Below are positions 13,201-25,200 of a DNA stretch of 64,000 bases, one piece after another; positions within the stretch are counted from its first letter, which is position 1, and each line of letters begins with the position of its first letter. The translations under genes were made by a program, and so were the position numbers. Source of the stretch: Aplectana chamaeleonis (Eukaryota > Nematoda > Chromadorea > Rhabditida > Cosmocercidae); NCBI GenBank assembly GCA_029168955.1, contig JAPDOI010000186.1, positions 496,001 through 560,000 of the forward strand, written 5' to 3'. A model generated the notes under the pieces. It was not told the origin of the DNA and did no database searches. It was given only the letters and a program-made list of their open reading frames with translations.

Positions 13201-16200
13201 ACTGGATTGAAGAAATTTCCTTTTTTCTCCAAAATTTTTCCGAGCACCCCCTTCAAGTTTTTTTTGTCAAAAAATTTCCACGACTCGCATACCTGGTCAA
13301 CCCTGACTGGGTGAGAGCGCAGCCATATCGTTGGGAGTGTGTAATCGTTTACCAAGTCCCAGTTCCTAGTCTTTAGTTCAAAACGTATATGATCTTCTCC
13401 GTAAATCATAATTTTTGGTCAGAAAGTTTTACGATCCCCTCCATCCTTTGTGTCGGACCTCAACTGCGACCTCCTCCCTTATGACTACAACATTGGCAAT
13501 TTTTATAGACCTCCTTCCTAAGCATACCGTTGTAGGAAAAATTTCCACGAACCCATCCACAAGTCTTAATCGTTGCGCAAAATTTCTTGAGACCTCCGTA
13601 ATCCGTTGTTTCCGACGTAAACGAAACTCAACCACATTTTTGATCAAAATCTCCGAAATTTTCTGAAGGGGGCGTTTTTTTATAATTTTTGAGAAAAAAA
13701 GAGATCGTAGCGCAGTCGGTGTTTACGAGATCATTACGGCGAATGAACCTCGTGAGAAGTAGAGGGTCATACATTTCAGAACGGATGGTAACCAGTCCAA
13801 CCTGCGGCTTGCTGCGTTTGAGACTTTGATGGAGCTGATCAAAAATTCGCCCAAGGATTGCTACCCCGTGGTCCAAAATACGACTGTCTTGATGCTGAAA
13901 AAGTTGGAACAACTGCTGAACATGGAGGCCACCACAACGTCAAGCACAGATAAGGTTGACTCTTTCTGATTCTGGGGTCCCTGCTAGATTTTCTGCACGT
14001 TGTCGCTTTTCAGAACCAACTCATGGACCTGCAGTCACTGCTGTGCGCCACGCTGCAGTCTGTTTTGCGCAAAATGCGACCTGAGGATGCGGCTTTGGTT
14101 GGAGAACATGTCATGAATGGCCTCATCCAGATCATGAATCGCACTTCGAATAACAAAGGTGGTGGAAGTGTGATGGAAGAGGCGCTCCTGGCGGTTTCTG
14201 TTCTAGCAGAAAGTGAGGATTCGTGGCGAACGAGGAGCATTTGTCAAGTTAAAATGTGTGATTACATTATTTTCAGCACTGAATAACGGCTTCTTAGCCT
14301 ACGTGAATCCCCTGAAACCGCATCTTATGCGGGCCCTGAACAATCACGAGGAGCCGCAGGTTGTTATTAGCTAGCTTATACGGGTTCGCTTGTGCACATT
14401 ACTTACCTGACCTCGTTAAGGTATGTGCTGCTGCTGTTGGGTTGGTGACGGATATGTGCCGAGCTATCGAGGTCAACATTGCTCCAGCACTTGATGACAT
14501 CATGCAAACGCTTGTTCAGAGTCTGCAGGTTCGCAGAATGTTGTAACCAGATGCTTACTTCTGAGCTAGGCTGAAAAAATATATAAATTTTCAGAGTCCG
14601 CGCCTTGACAAGGACGTGAAAGTGACTATTCTTGGTTGTTTCGGCGATGTAGCCCTAGCGATTGGCGAGCATTTTGAGCGTTATGTCCAGGTCGTGATGT
14701 CCATGCTAACAGAAGCCTCGACAGCGGCCATCGTGACGAATCCGGTTAGATTTGTGATTTGGAGTTGTGAACACGTGGAGTTACAGGGTGGTCCAAAATT
14801 ACTTCGGCGTACACACATTAGCGACATCAGCACTGTTTACAAGGAGCAGACAAGGCCCACCGCATCATAGGAGATGACACTGTTGAAAGCACGATGAATA
14901 TCATATCATATTTGAGTTTGACTCAAAATGGGTCTGTTTGATCGTGAGCTACCGAATAGTGAAGAAACAGCGAAGAAAAGTGCTCAGAATAGACTAAAAT
15001 AGCGGTTTCTAACGCTCAGGGCGTGAACGAGCTTACGGGCACTGCTAGTTCACGCAAGCGGGTGCTAATGGCGAAATTTGCGCGACTCGATCAGGTTGGA
15101 TGTGGCGGAGTTTCTTGGCAATTTGCCATCGAAAACGTCCGCGGCGCCACAAGCTCGTCAGAACGGCTCGTTAAGCGGGCTAAGGAGGAGTACATGGATA
15201 ACGGAATCTTCACTTCGCCGTCGTTTTTATCAATTTCTGGCCCGTTTTTGATGCTTTCCTCGACTCCAACCTCTCCAGCATCTGCCAGTAGTATTTCACA
15301 CTGAGAACTCAAGAACAAGATTTATACCTTCGTTCCTACGTCACTACGGCATAAAGCGCTTTTCGACTTCGTGAAACGATAATATGTGGTGGAGGGAAGG
15401 TTTATTGTCTGTCATACGAGCATATTACCGCGGCAAACAATATAAATTTAACAATGCAAATTTCCTCGGATTGAGCAATCCTACTTAGAAATACAACGAG
15501 AGTTAGTACATAGATAGATGACTGATTACATGTACTGCGATTACAATACAAATCAGAAATGGCCCGTAAAAGGCCAATCGAAATAACTATTCTATAGGGG
15601 AGTATAATGATACAGTATTTCAACAAGTTAAACTGGATTAGGTTATTATGTACATCGCGAACAAATGAAATCATCTCGTTCATTGTTTTCCTCTGGAAAC
15701 ATTCAGATTGACAACTGTGGGATCGATATAGGTCTGAACTGCTTCCGTGGACATCCAAAGTCCCATTAGCATTACATGCGTGCTATCAAACCCTTGTTCA
15801 AGTGCAATAGGGGCTGTACCTCCTCTAAAGCGATGTTTGGTGTAGTTTTTGTGACTAAGGAATGCATTTACAAACAGTTGATGAAACCTTGTAGCATAAG
15901 CTGCCGCGCCAAGCGGCAATTTAGTAGAATGAGAAGAAAACAGAAAAACTATCACATGCCCTACTAGCAAAACAAATGTGTCTAGAAAAGATTTATTCCT
16001 CTGCGAAACCAGATGGTAAGCTGAAAGCTGCAGAAGCACCATGCCGAGCCTGATCTGTCTTTGATTTTTCTTAGATCACATATCCTGAGGTTTGAGGCTT
16101 CACTCACTCTTAAGAAATCTCGAAACAGTAATATTGCTACAGCAACGGTACCAAAAACTATAGGATCTTAGATAGGCGACCAATGGATACTATTCTGTTG

Positions 16201-19200
16201 TATTCGTCTGTGGTAATCTCAATTCTATGATACTGGAGTTCTGTTCCTTGCTGCACTTTCCGACAACGATTTTTCAAACTCCTTGTTCTTTTTGCCTACC
16301 AAAAATGAAGTTTAGAGCAGCTGCTGTTGAAGGCAGAGAAACAAACTGCATATTCTCCGATTAGTAAGGCAAGAACAGATTACCAGCTTTAACAACTGGA
16401 ACATTCTGGAGCTGTTCCGAGCTCCACCATTCAATTAACCTTTGACTGATGCTTGAATCCTGCGAAAAGTACCGATGGGTGCTGATAGAGTACATCTTTA
16501 CATCGTCGGTTTCTGGAAGGCCACATCTCTAAGCGATATCGCACAGGCATTCTGCTTCTCTCCAAAGTGGCCCTGTAGAATGTGTGGGTTGGGCGGGTGG
16601 GCGCAACTCGTTGACAGGACAAAAGCCTGGACTGTCTTTTCATGTGGGCGTGGTATAGACCACGCCACTCCCTAAGGAACTCTCGAGAAGTCCTAGAGAC
16701 GTGATGAACATCACGTCTCCCGATGCACTCTTGCTATCGATATTCGTGAAGACGTGGTCAGCACTACGTCTTCACGTGATCCATTGAGAAACACGCGAGG
16801 ACGATATAAACACCACGTCCTCGCGTGCACTTTCGAGAAAGATTTTCAAAATCACAATTTTCCTTTCTCTATGGGTCGAAAAGCTACACTTATCGTGAAC
16901 ACTGCCTTTAAGAGATCATTCGAAACTTTCGCCACTTTGGATGCGTCATGAACGGATCAAAGGTGGCTGCAGGTACTAATCAGCCTATTATGTTCGAGAC
17001 TTTTTAAAGAGCAGGTTTCTGCGATTTTAAAATCGCCTAATATCTAGGAGACATCGTGCTCTAAATACGCGATCACACGAATTGGTGTCGCGGATTGAGG
17101 TGTGTTGAATTCGATAGGCATGAATTCGACTTGGATTCGATGGAATTCGATTGATTATTCTTGGACAATGAGGCCCAAAGCTAGCGTCAGCACCCTTCCT
17201 GAGAGAACTTGGTTTTGAGCAGAAGCGGAGCCTGGCTATAAACACAGGGCTCTTGCCGAAGTTACTAATGTACCAAGATTTTATTACATACATTGTGTTA
17301 GACCAATGTGAGCCCTTGTGTGTTTGCCACCAGATCCGAAGAAAGCCATTGGATTGGAGATTTTTCTTCCTTAAACCGCAAATGAACTCGCTGGAACACT
17401 TTTTTCTACAAGTTTTCTTTTCGAAATGGCTTCTTCTATATCCTTCGCTAGGATACGATCATTTCGGGGGGGGGTCCACAAGCAGTTCCAGATTTATTGT
17501 CTTACCTTCTCACTGCTGAAAACGATACGGAGATGCTTGTCTGCAGCGAAGCGATTGGTCAAGCTCTTGCATCCTTCAATGCTACTTCTTTCATTTTCCC
17601 ATGCTTTTCGTGCGGCGATAGGTGAATCACCCGAGATTCCACAGATGAATCTGTCCATCGGACTCAACCATAATCCTATTCTTAGTCCACCCTTCATATG
17701 AAACTGCATGGGCATCATCGAAGTGGTTAAGAAGTCTTCAAGAGACGAGGGTAGATGCTCTTCTTCGGTCGAAATCATCTTTTACTTTCTTGAAATGTCT
17801 CACTTCTTCTCAACCTATCTATGCGATCAGGGCTGGGCAGGACTGGCTAGCTTGCCGACGGGTGGTCGAGGTGGTCGTAAAAATTTTCGTTATAGTAGTC
17901 TTTATACACTACAAATGGATCGTATTTTTCTCCGGAAACATCTTCAGTCTGGAGTGGGCTCGTAACTTCTCCGAGCCTCTTGCCAACGAGTTGCTGGACC
18001 CCAGGTGCGGCACAGCAAGGAGGTTTTTTCTGCTCTGCAGCTCAGGATGGCTGAGCTTTCACCAATTCCTTCAATCAAAACGGAATTGACCTGTACATTG
18101 TCGTGAATGAAAAAATATTAGTTTACAAAATTAGACAATGAAATTTAAGAGGATCATCGCGCGCTTATCCGCTCCGCGTGTAAAACTGTATATGAGACAC
18201 CTGGATGCGCCTTGGCTGTCTCTACTTTGTCTCAAATTTTTCAAGAATAGGAATTTGAGGTGTGCATTGTAACTTTTTCTGGCAAAAAAACCTCTAAAAA
18301 GGTTCTTTGGAGGACTACTAAAGGTTGGGTGTGGAGTAGTCGATGCCATTATTTCAGGTACTCATTGGGATATTAATACTGATAGCAAATTCTAAACCGG
18401 TTTTTGACTTCCGGTAGATTATTCTCCATTTCGGAGAGAATTTCACTTCCGTTTAGCGCGCGCGGCTGCGCTCGTATGCTGCGTCTCCTCCCCCCACACA
18501 TGGTAATCGTGATTCAATAACATTACCGGTAAAAATCCTTAACGTTTGTGAGCATTGGAGGAGTGGTGTAAGGCTGGTATTTATCACTTGAAATAACCAG
18601 CTGGGTGCAATTTCAGGCAAAGCTAAGAATTCAGTGAGACGTTAACGGTGTACTAACCGTAATCCTTCAGGAAACTGGAAACTATCTCTATTTTTGTTTT
18701 TGGAAATCAGCGCTCTGAACAAACCGCATAGTCAAATTCTAACCATAGCAGAAATATCCTGCGGTATATAGTTAGGTCCTTGGCTTGCTCCCTCAAAAAA
18801 AAACATTTAAATCTCACCTGCGGCTGACGCGGGCGGTTTAAACCTTAACGGCGGCTGGCGGTCTTCTCTCGACCTGAATCGATTAGCGGCCCGGCGCACG
18901 CGACGGCCACGCCAGCCGCAGATGAGATTTGAATGTTGTTCCCTGAGGAAGCAAACCGCATACCTATTTATACTTTTGGAAAGTCGAAAAATGGTCCTGA
19001 ATTTCATGTTTAGCATTTTTTTAAACCAACTTTAGTTGGTAGATAGTTAACTTGCTTTTTTAGCTCCGATTCCTATCACATTGATCACAAAGCTTGTCGT
19101 CAGTCACGAAATGTGACACGCACCAATGGTGAAGCATCTAGTTGATGCATCTTCTTCTTACTCATTCATTATTCGTACACTCAATGTAGCTATAGCTTCT

Positions 19201-22200
19201 CCCTCTCGATTTGAGCCAGTCGAAGTAGAGCTCATCGGGTTGTCAACATGTTGAAATCTACTTATCCTTTGGATTTCACCGTGGCTGACCGCTCCGTCGT
19301 TTGCTCCTCCTGGACTTGTTTGAGCGGGACGGGCTATACGTTTCCATCACATTATCATACCTCTTATCGTCAGTCACGAATGGTGCTTTACACCAATTGT
19401 GAAGCATCCACATTTCTATGCATTCTCTTCTATCTTCTTTCCCTGAGATGCATATTGTGCTCAAAAGATCTTCAATAATTTATATGATTTTCGATCAGTT
19501 TCTGTTTCCCTTCTCGCTGTAAAGAATATAAATTATATGCCGGCAAATAGTCAACCCGTTTCCCTTGATCATGACCCATCTCTTGTTGTTAGCTCTTTAC
19601 ATACCTTTACGGCAAATCAGCCTTAGTTCTCGTTTCAGGTTCACTTTGGGATTTAGACATAATCCCACTGCAACTGTATTACAGATTGACCGGAGGGCCA
19701 TACCTCTGAATAAATATAGGGACTGGTACTGATGGGGTTATAAGCGGAAAATGTCAAGAGGGATCAGTTTTTCGCGCAACCCAGTACTAAGTCAAAACCT
19801 TTGGGGATTGACAACCCTGCCAGCAGCCCTGGCAAACCCGTAAGGGAGATTCCTCTCTGTAAGGGGTTTGGCCGCCCACTCACTTAGATTCTGGTCAAAA
19901 ACTCAGGTTCCAAATCAAGCAAACTACTTCTCCCTGTTTTCCTTCACCAAGTATAAGAATAAAGCTAACAAATATAACATAAAAGATTTTGGTAATGATC
20001 AAAAAGGTGAAAAATGTTCGGCAAAGTGCACTGTTTGGAGACTTACAAACTTTGATAACTATATTGATTCTACCGTTACAAAATTTTGTATTAATACATT
20101 CAAGACTAGTGGCGCTAACTGTAGGTCTAGGGGTGTTATATATTGCCTACAATGCTCTAGTTGTAGTCTACAATATGTTGGAATGACAACTAGGAGTTTG
20201 AAAGAGAGAGTAATGGAACATCTACGCAATATTAACAACCATAAAATATTTACTCCATTATACACACATTAGCATAAATGTAAATCCAACATAATTGTAC
20301 ACATTTTGGACTCTTGTCCAGAAAATGCGGATAGAAACATTTTACTGGAGAAGGAAGAGTTTTGGATAAAACTTCTCATGACACCATACCCTTTTGGACT
20401 TAATGATAATATTAAAGGATATGGGAATATTTCAGATATAAGTAATCCACTTATGCATAAAGTCAAACATCCATGCTTTGCACTCAAAATTACCAAGGAA
20501 CGTAATAACAGAGGTAGAAGAAAAAATATAAATAGATTGAATCCTTTGTTCAAAATCTTATCGATTACATAGAGAAAGAAGGAAAAGATGGGTTGAATGC
20601 TATGAAAATACATAGTTTGATAAAACACATGAATAAAAGAAATATACGAAGACTTATAGAACTATCACAGTCGGATTCTCTCCTATCTAGTATCACCAAC
20701 AAAACTAAGTTCCTGATTTTGTGCCTTCTTACTCATTTCCACTATCACGTGGAATGTAACGAAAGACGTAAAAATGAACAAGAAGATTACTACTACTTGA
20801 AAATGAATTATTTCAACAACGTTACTGATCGGATTGATTTCAATAGAATTTTCAACAGCATAGATTTGCCTAACCTTGTTCCTAACACTGAAATAGAACG
20901 TGATAAAAAAGTAAGAGTGGTTCATATTTATGAGAATCCCGTATCTAGCATTGTTTTCAACTATAATAAAATGTTAAAAGCTTTGGATACAAGTAGCATC
21001 CAAGAAATAATATCAGATGGATGCATTTGTGAATATGGTCGGGATGAATATAAAGACTATATTGATTCCCATCATCAACACATCATAACAGGGAATATTG
21101 ATATAATAAAAAATTCAATTCTCAAAGAAATCTTGAATAAAGGAACTAAATACAGAATAGAAAAGATGAATAACAGGAGTGAAATAACACAAACTTATTT
21201 CGACGCTACAGCGAAATTCATCAACTATATGAAAAATCAGTACAAGCTAGATGATATTAAAATAAATAACTTGCAGTTGCACTTCAAAAAACAGTACAGA
21301 AAAAGACTCAAACCAATACTACAAGGGACTTCCTTCAGTAGGCAGTCTAATAGCCTGATACCTTATAAAAGTATAAAAGAATATTAGAAACACTTCATTT
21401 TCTGCCCTTTAGAAAAAGCTAGCAATAATTATGGGATTATTTGTAAGAAATACTACACCATAACTCTCATGAAAGAACTTGGAATTAATATCATAAACGG
21501 TAATTTTGAAAGAGAAAAAAACCATAATGACACATATAAGCTGATTCAAAATGCCAACAGGCAAACAACCATTTTGAAGCATAAGTTTCTCAATATCAAA
21601 GCAGGACTTAAATTTGACATAGATTGTGAGTTGCCCATCATCTACGCTTTACCGAAATTACATAAGGATCCCATAAAAGTTTCTCAAGACATATTTTATT
21701 AATTATACCAATGTGAGTTACCAAAGGAAGAGAGGACTCAAGACCTATTGGTTTATCTCCAACATTAGCATAGCAGCTGAATTATGTAGATTGAGTACCA
21801 ATGGGGTTCAAGTTTATTCTGCTGATTTTACTGATATGTTCACTAACCTTCCACACAGTTTTATCCTGTATAACATGAAAGAATTTTTGAAAATTTGCTT
21901 CAAAAATGCTGATAAAAAATGGATAGTTACCAATGGATACAGAGTATTTTATCGAGATTCTGAGCTAGATAAAGGCGGTTACAGGTATTATACCATCACA
22001 GACTTGATATATCTCGTTGACTATCTTTTACGCAACAGTTACTGTCGTTTCGGAGAGCTTGTGCTTCAACAGACGAAAGGAGTTCCTCAGGGAGGTAACT
22101 TCAGCCCATTGTTAGCCGATATTGCAGTTTCCATGTTGGAGTATGGGTACTCTATTAGCGCGAAAATTGAAAATAACGTACTTTTCAAACCTTTTAGATA

Positions 22201-25200
22201 TATGGATGACTTGCTCATAGTACATAATAAAGATGAAACATTTGTGGATAGCCAAATTTCACTAATATACAAGAATGTATTGGAGCTCAAAAAGACGCAC
22301 AATAATCCCTATAAATGCAATTACTTAGACATTAATATAGAAATAATAATAGAATACGCACAAAATTGTATAATAAGACAGATGATTTTATTTCAGTGTT
22401 AAAAGATTTCATCATGCTCATTCTGATATCTCTATAAAAGTCAAAGCATCCACAATTTACACGGAGACCTTGAGATTAACTAATATCTCTTCAAATTTAG
22501 ATTCCTTCACGGAAAAACTCAAGGAAATGAAAACAGTTTTGATTGGAAACCTATATACACCAGAATTCGTAGAAGTAAATATGATAAAATGCATCTATAA
22601 ACAAAAATGATAACATATAAGTTTAACCTAAGAGATGAAAAGAAAAGTATAACACAATTGGTAAAAAGCACAACATACTAAGTCTTCACTGTTGATAGGT
22701 CGGTGTTCGATACTGTCCAAAATAAGGACTGTGATCATATGGACTTCATTCTGATATTGGTAGTATACTATAGCTCTTTGCCCTAATACCTCTTTCTAAC
22801 GTTTCTAACACTACTTCACTCTGCTCGGCTCATGCTTTCGTATTCATCCTTCTTTTTCATCGACAGATCTGTTCCTCACTGGGGAGCCCCAGCAGATCTG
22901 TTTGATAAAGTTCGTCTGAGGCCAGGGGCGAAACGAGCTTTGTCAACTTCTCCTTCATACCTTTCCTTTCCTTGATTTACTTACTTCTAGTATTTTGAAG
23001 ATAGGGTCAAATATAATTAGAAAATGGCAATTCTTTCATTGTCCGTGCTTGTTATATATTCTATACACATGAACTTCACATACGTTGTAGTGTAATTTAT
23101 TTAAAAAAAAACCGAAAGCCTGACATACATAGTTTGGGATGAACGTTCTGGCCGGTTTTCTTCTAAGTGGAGAAGAAGGATTAGACTTATTGGGCTGAAC
23201 ATTGTGATGTTCGGACATTACAAGGTGCCAAATGGGCTTGTCGGTACCCTAGTTTCATTTCGTCCCCCTACTTTTGATATATGTGGAATTATAGTGTTGA
23301 GGTTATTTTTTTCTGATTTGGAGACAAGAGGTCAGGGAGGTTACGTTGAGGCCGTGCTGATGACCCGGTCAGGTGGGGCAGACGGCATCTCTGGTGCATG
23401 AGGTCGCGGTGGTGTATCCGTAAACAAGTTCGGGTCATCGAATGCTGTATGGATTGCCCGTTGGCAAAATCCTTTTGTGATATCACACTGTAGGACTTAT
23501 TGCGACCGTATGCATATAATAATAATCTCCCCAGGATCAAAAACTGGTATAAAATCCGTTTTGTGCACTGCCAGTAACTTCCTTGGGTGAAGCTTGAGTC
23601 ACATTGATCCGCTGCAATAGAACTGGACTGTCATTAAAGAAAAACTACGGTAGGTATACGGTAGTGTGGCAAAAGCACCAGGTTGGGTTGAAACATCACC
23701 AAAAGTTTAATTTATGGGCTGGGCCTCTGGATAACCCAGGTTCACAGGTAAAAAGGGTTTCTGGCTCACTGCTGATTAACGGGAGGTTGAAAAAGCCCTG
23801 ATCAATCAAAAAACTTTATCCGTGAAACATCACGGGTAAAGTTTCTGTTTTCAATTGATTAGGGCTTTTTCAACTTGCCGTTAATTAGCTGTAAGCCAGA
23901 AAACCTTTTTTACCTGTAAACCTGGGTTATCCAGATGCCCAGCCCATAAATTAAACTTCAGGTGATGTTGCAATCCAATCTGGTGCTTTTTTTTACACTA
24001 CCGTGCACCTGCCGTACTTTTCTTGAAATCGGTTGAATTCGGGTTCGGAATCCGTGCTAGTTAGGCCCCCTCGGGCGAAGTTTCCGTAACATTTCAGTAT
24101 GGTGACCCTACCATGGGAGACTCACCTTGGCGTCCCGTAATTTCAATTTCAATTGGGGAGATGGTACGTCAACCTTAAGCATCTTCAGAACAACAATCTT
24201 CACCTCTAATTCAACACGATTCTACCCTATGAATACAGCGTAATCACCGAAAAATTACAATAAGGGTCTCAGAATGCTGGGGTCAGAGCTGCTAATACGG
24301 AACTTTCGAAAGTCCCCCAATGGTGGATTTCCCATCGTGACGTGGATAGGTGTGAAATCCCAAGAGTGCGCACTGGCAGAGTGTAGCCTATCGGCTTGCT
24401 GTGAAGGTCGGTCTATGATGTGCACGGCATGTGTGCTGGGGTCATGTTGTTTACGCGGAAGCGGTCGGTGGCGCAATAGGAGGTCGCGAACTCTTCCACG
24501 GGTTAGGACGTGGAGAAGAGAGAAACAAAAGATGCAAAGAAAACGAGGATTATGCTTATAATAACGCTGAGGACACAATATGAGTGAGTGATTGACCAGA
24601 TGTGTACCTGATTTCAGCAGGACTACGACCAAGTTGATTATGTGGACAAGTTGCGGGAGAATTGTATAACGGCGTATACGGGAATTCTGCAAGGAATGCG
24701 ACCGGTTGGATCGGATGCGGATCCGGAGAAGGTGAAAATTTGTTGTGATTCTCTGTGGAAATATGTGATTGAGAATGTTCTGTTTCAGAAGAATCAGGCG
24801 AAGCAGTCGTTGGGCAGATTTGTGCCACTTATGTGCGATATGATTGCAAAGTGAGAAGGATCTGTGTATGGAAAATGGCAAAAAAAAAATGAATATTTTT
24901 CTACAGGTGTTGCGAGACTCATCCCGTCGCTCCGTCTGACAGCCTTACAGGGACAGTTGCTGGCCTCATTGGTGATCTGGTTGTGTTATATGGTGCTCAG
25001 ATTGTGCCAACACTGTCCAATGAAAAGGTAAAATTAGAGAAAATGTGGATGGATTAAATCTCAAGAACTAAAAGTGTGCTGTTTTTGTTCTGTAAACGGT
25101 TTCCAGGCTGTCAGCTGGGTGGTCTTGATGGTAATCGGCCTCTCTTTCGTGATCAGCATCACAAATATTCTTCACTTCCGCACTGCCGTTCAGTCCGCAA

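Larger units (their letters stand above)
19868..22610 (+). mobile_element. Penelope-like retroelement with N-terminal GIY-YIG (Naiad-type), decayed
   Basis: A retroelement body lies in sense orientation inside the 9.9-kb imb-1 intron. From 5' to 3' it has a cysteine-rich GIY-YIG endonuclease (GVIY at 20132-20143, YVG at 20174-20182), a GIY-YIG C-terminal part with FWIKLL and [13 protein letters not shown], then a spacer region and the reverse transcriptase. RT motifs visible are [20 protein letters not shown] (motif A aspartate), [10 protein letters not shown] (22079-22108) and YMDD (22199-22210), ending with a thumb-like segment to TGA 22608-22610. No endonuclease follows the RT. Canonical Penelope elements have it there, whereas the Naiad/Chlamys group has it upstream. 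The frame is broken by TAG at 20270 and 21385 and by frameshifts near 20535, 21675 and 22380, so the copy is dead. Confidence 0.85.

Noticed and set aside
20270..21387. In-frame TAG codons in the Penelope-like ORF as possible recoding (some Naiad relatives use selenocysteine)
   Set aside because: Selenocysteine uses TGA, not TAG. There are also at least three frameshifts, so ordinary decay explains the stops.
22893..22935. Active hammerhead ribozyme
   Set aside because: CTGAGG lacks the GA needed for CUGANGA and the two flanks pair with each other, so only a hairpin is supported.
24255..24881. 208-codon minus-strand open frame
   Set aside because: Antisense to conserved imb-1 exon 24618-24850. 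The His/Ser/Leu-rich composition is that of a shadow frame.
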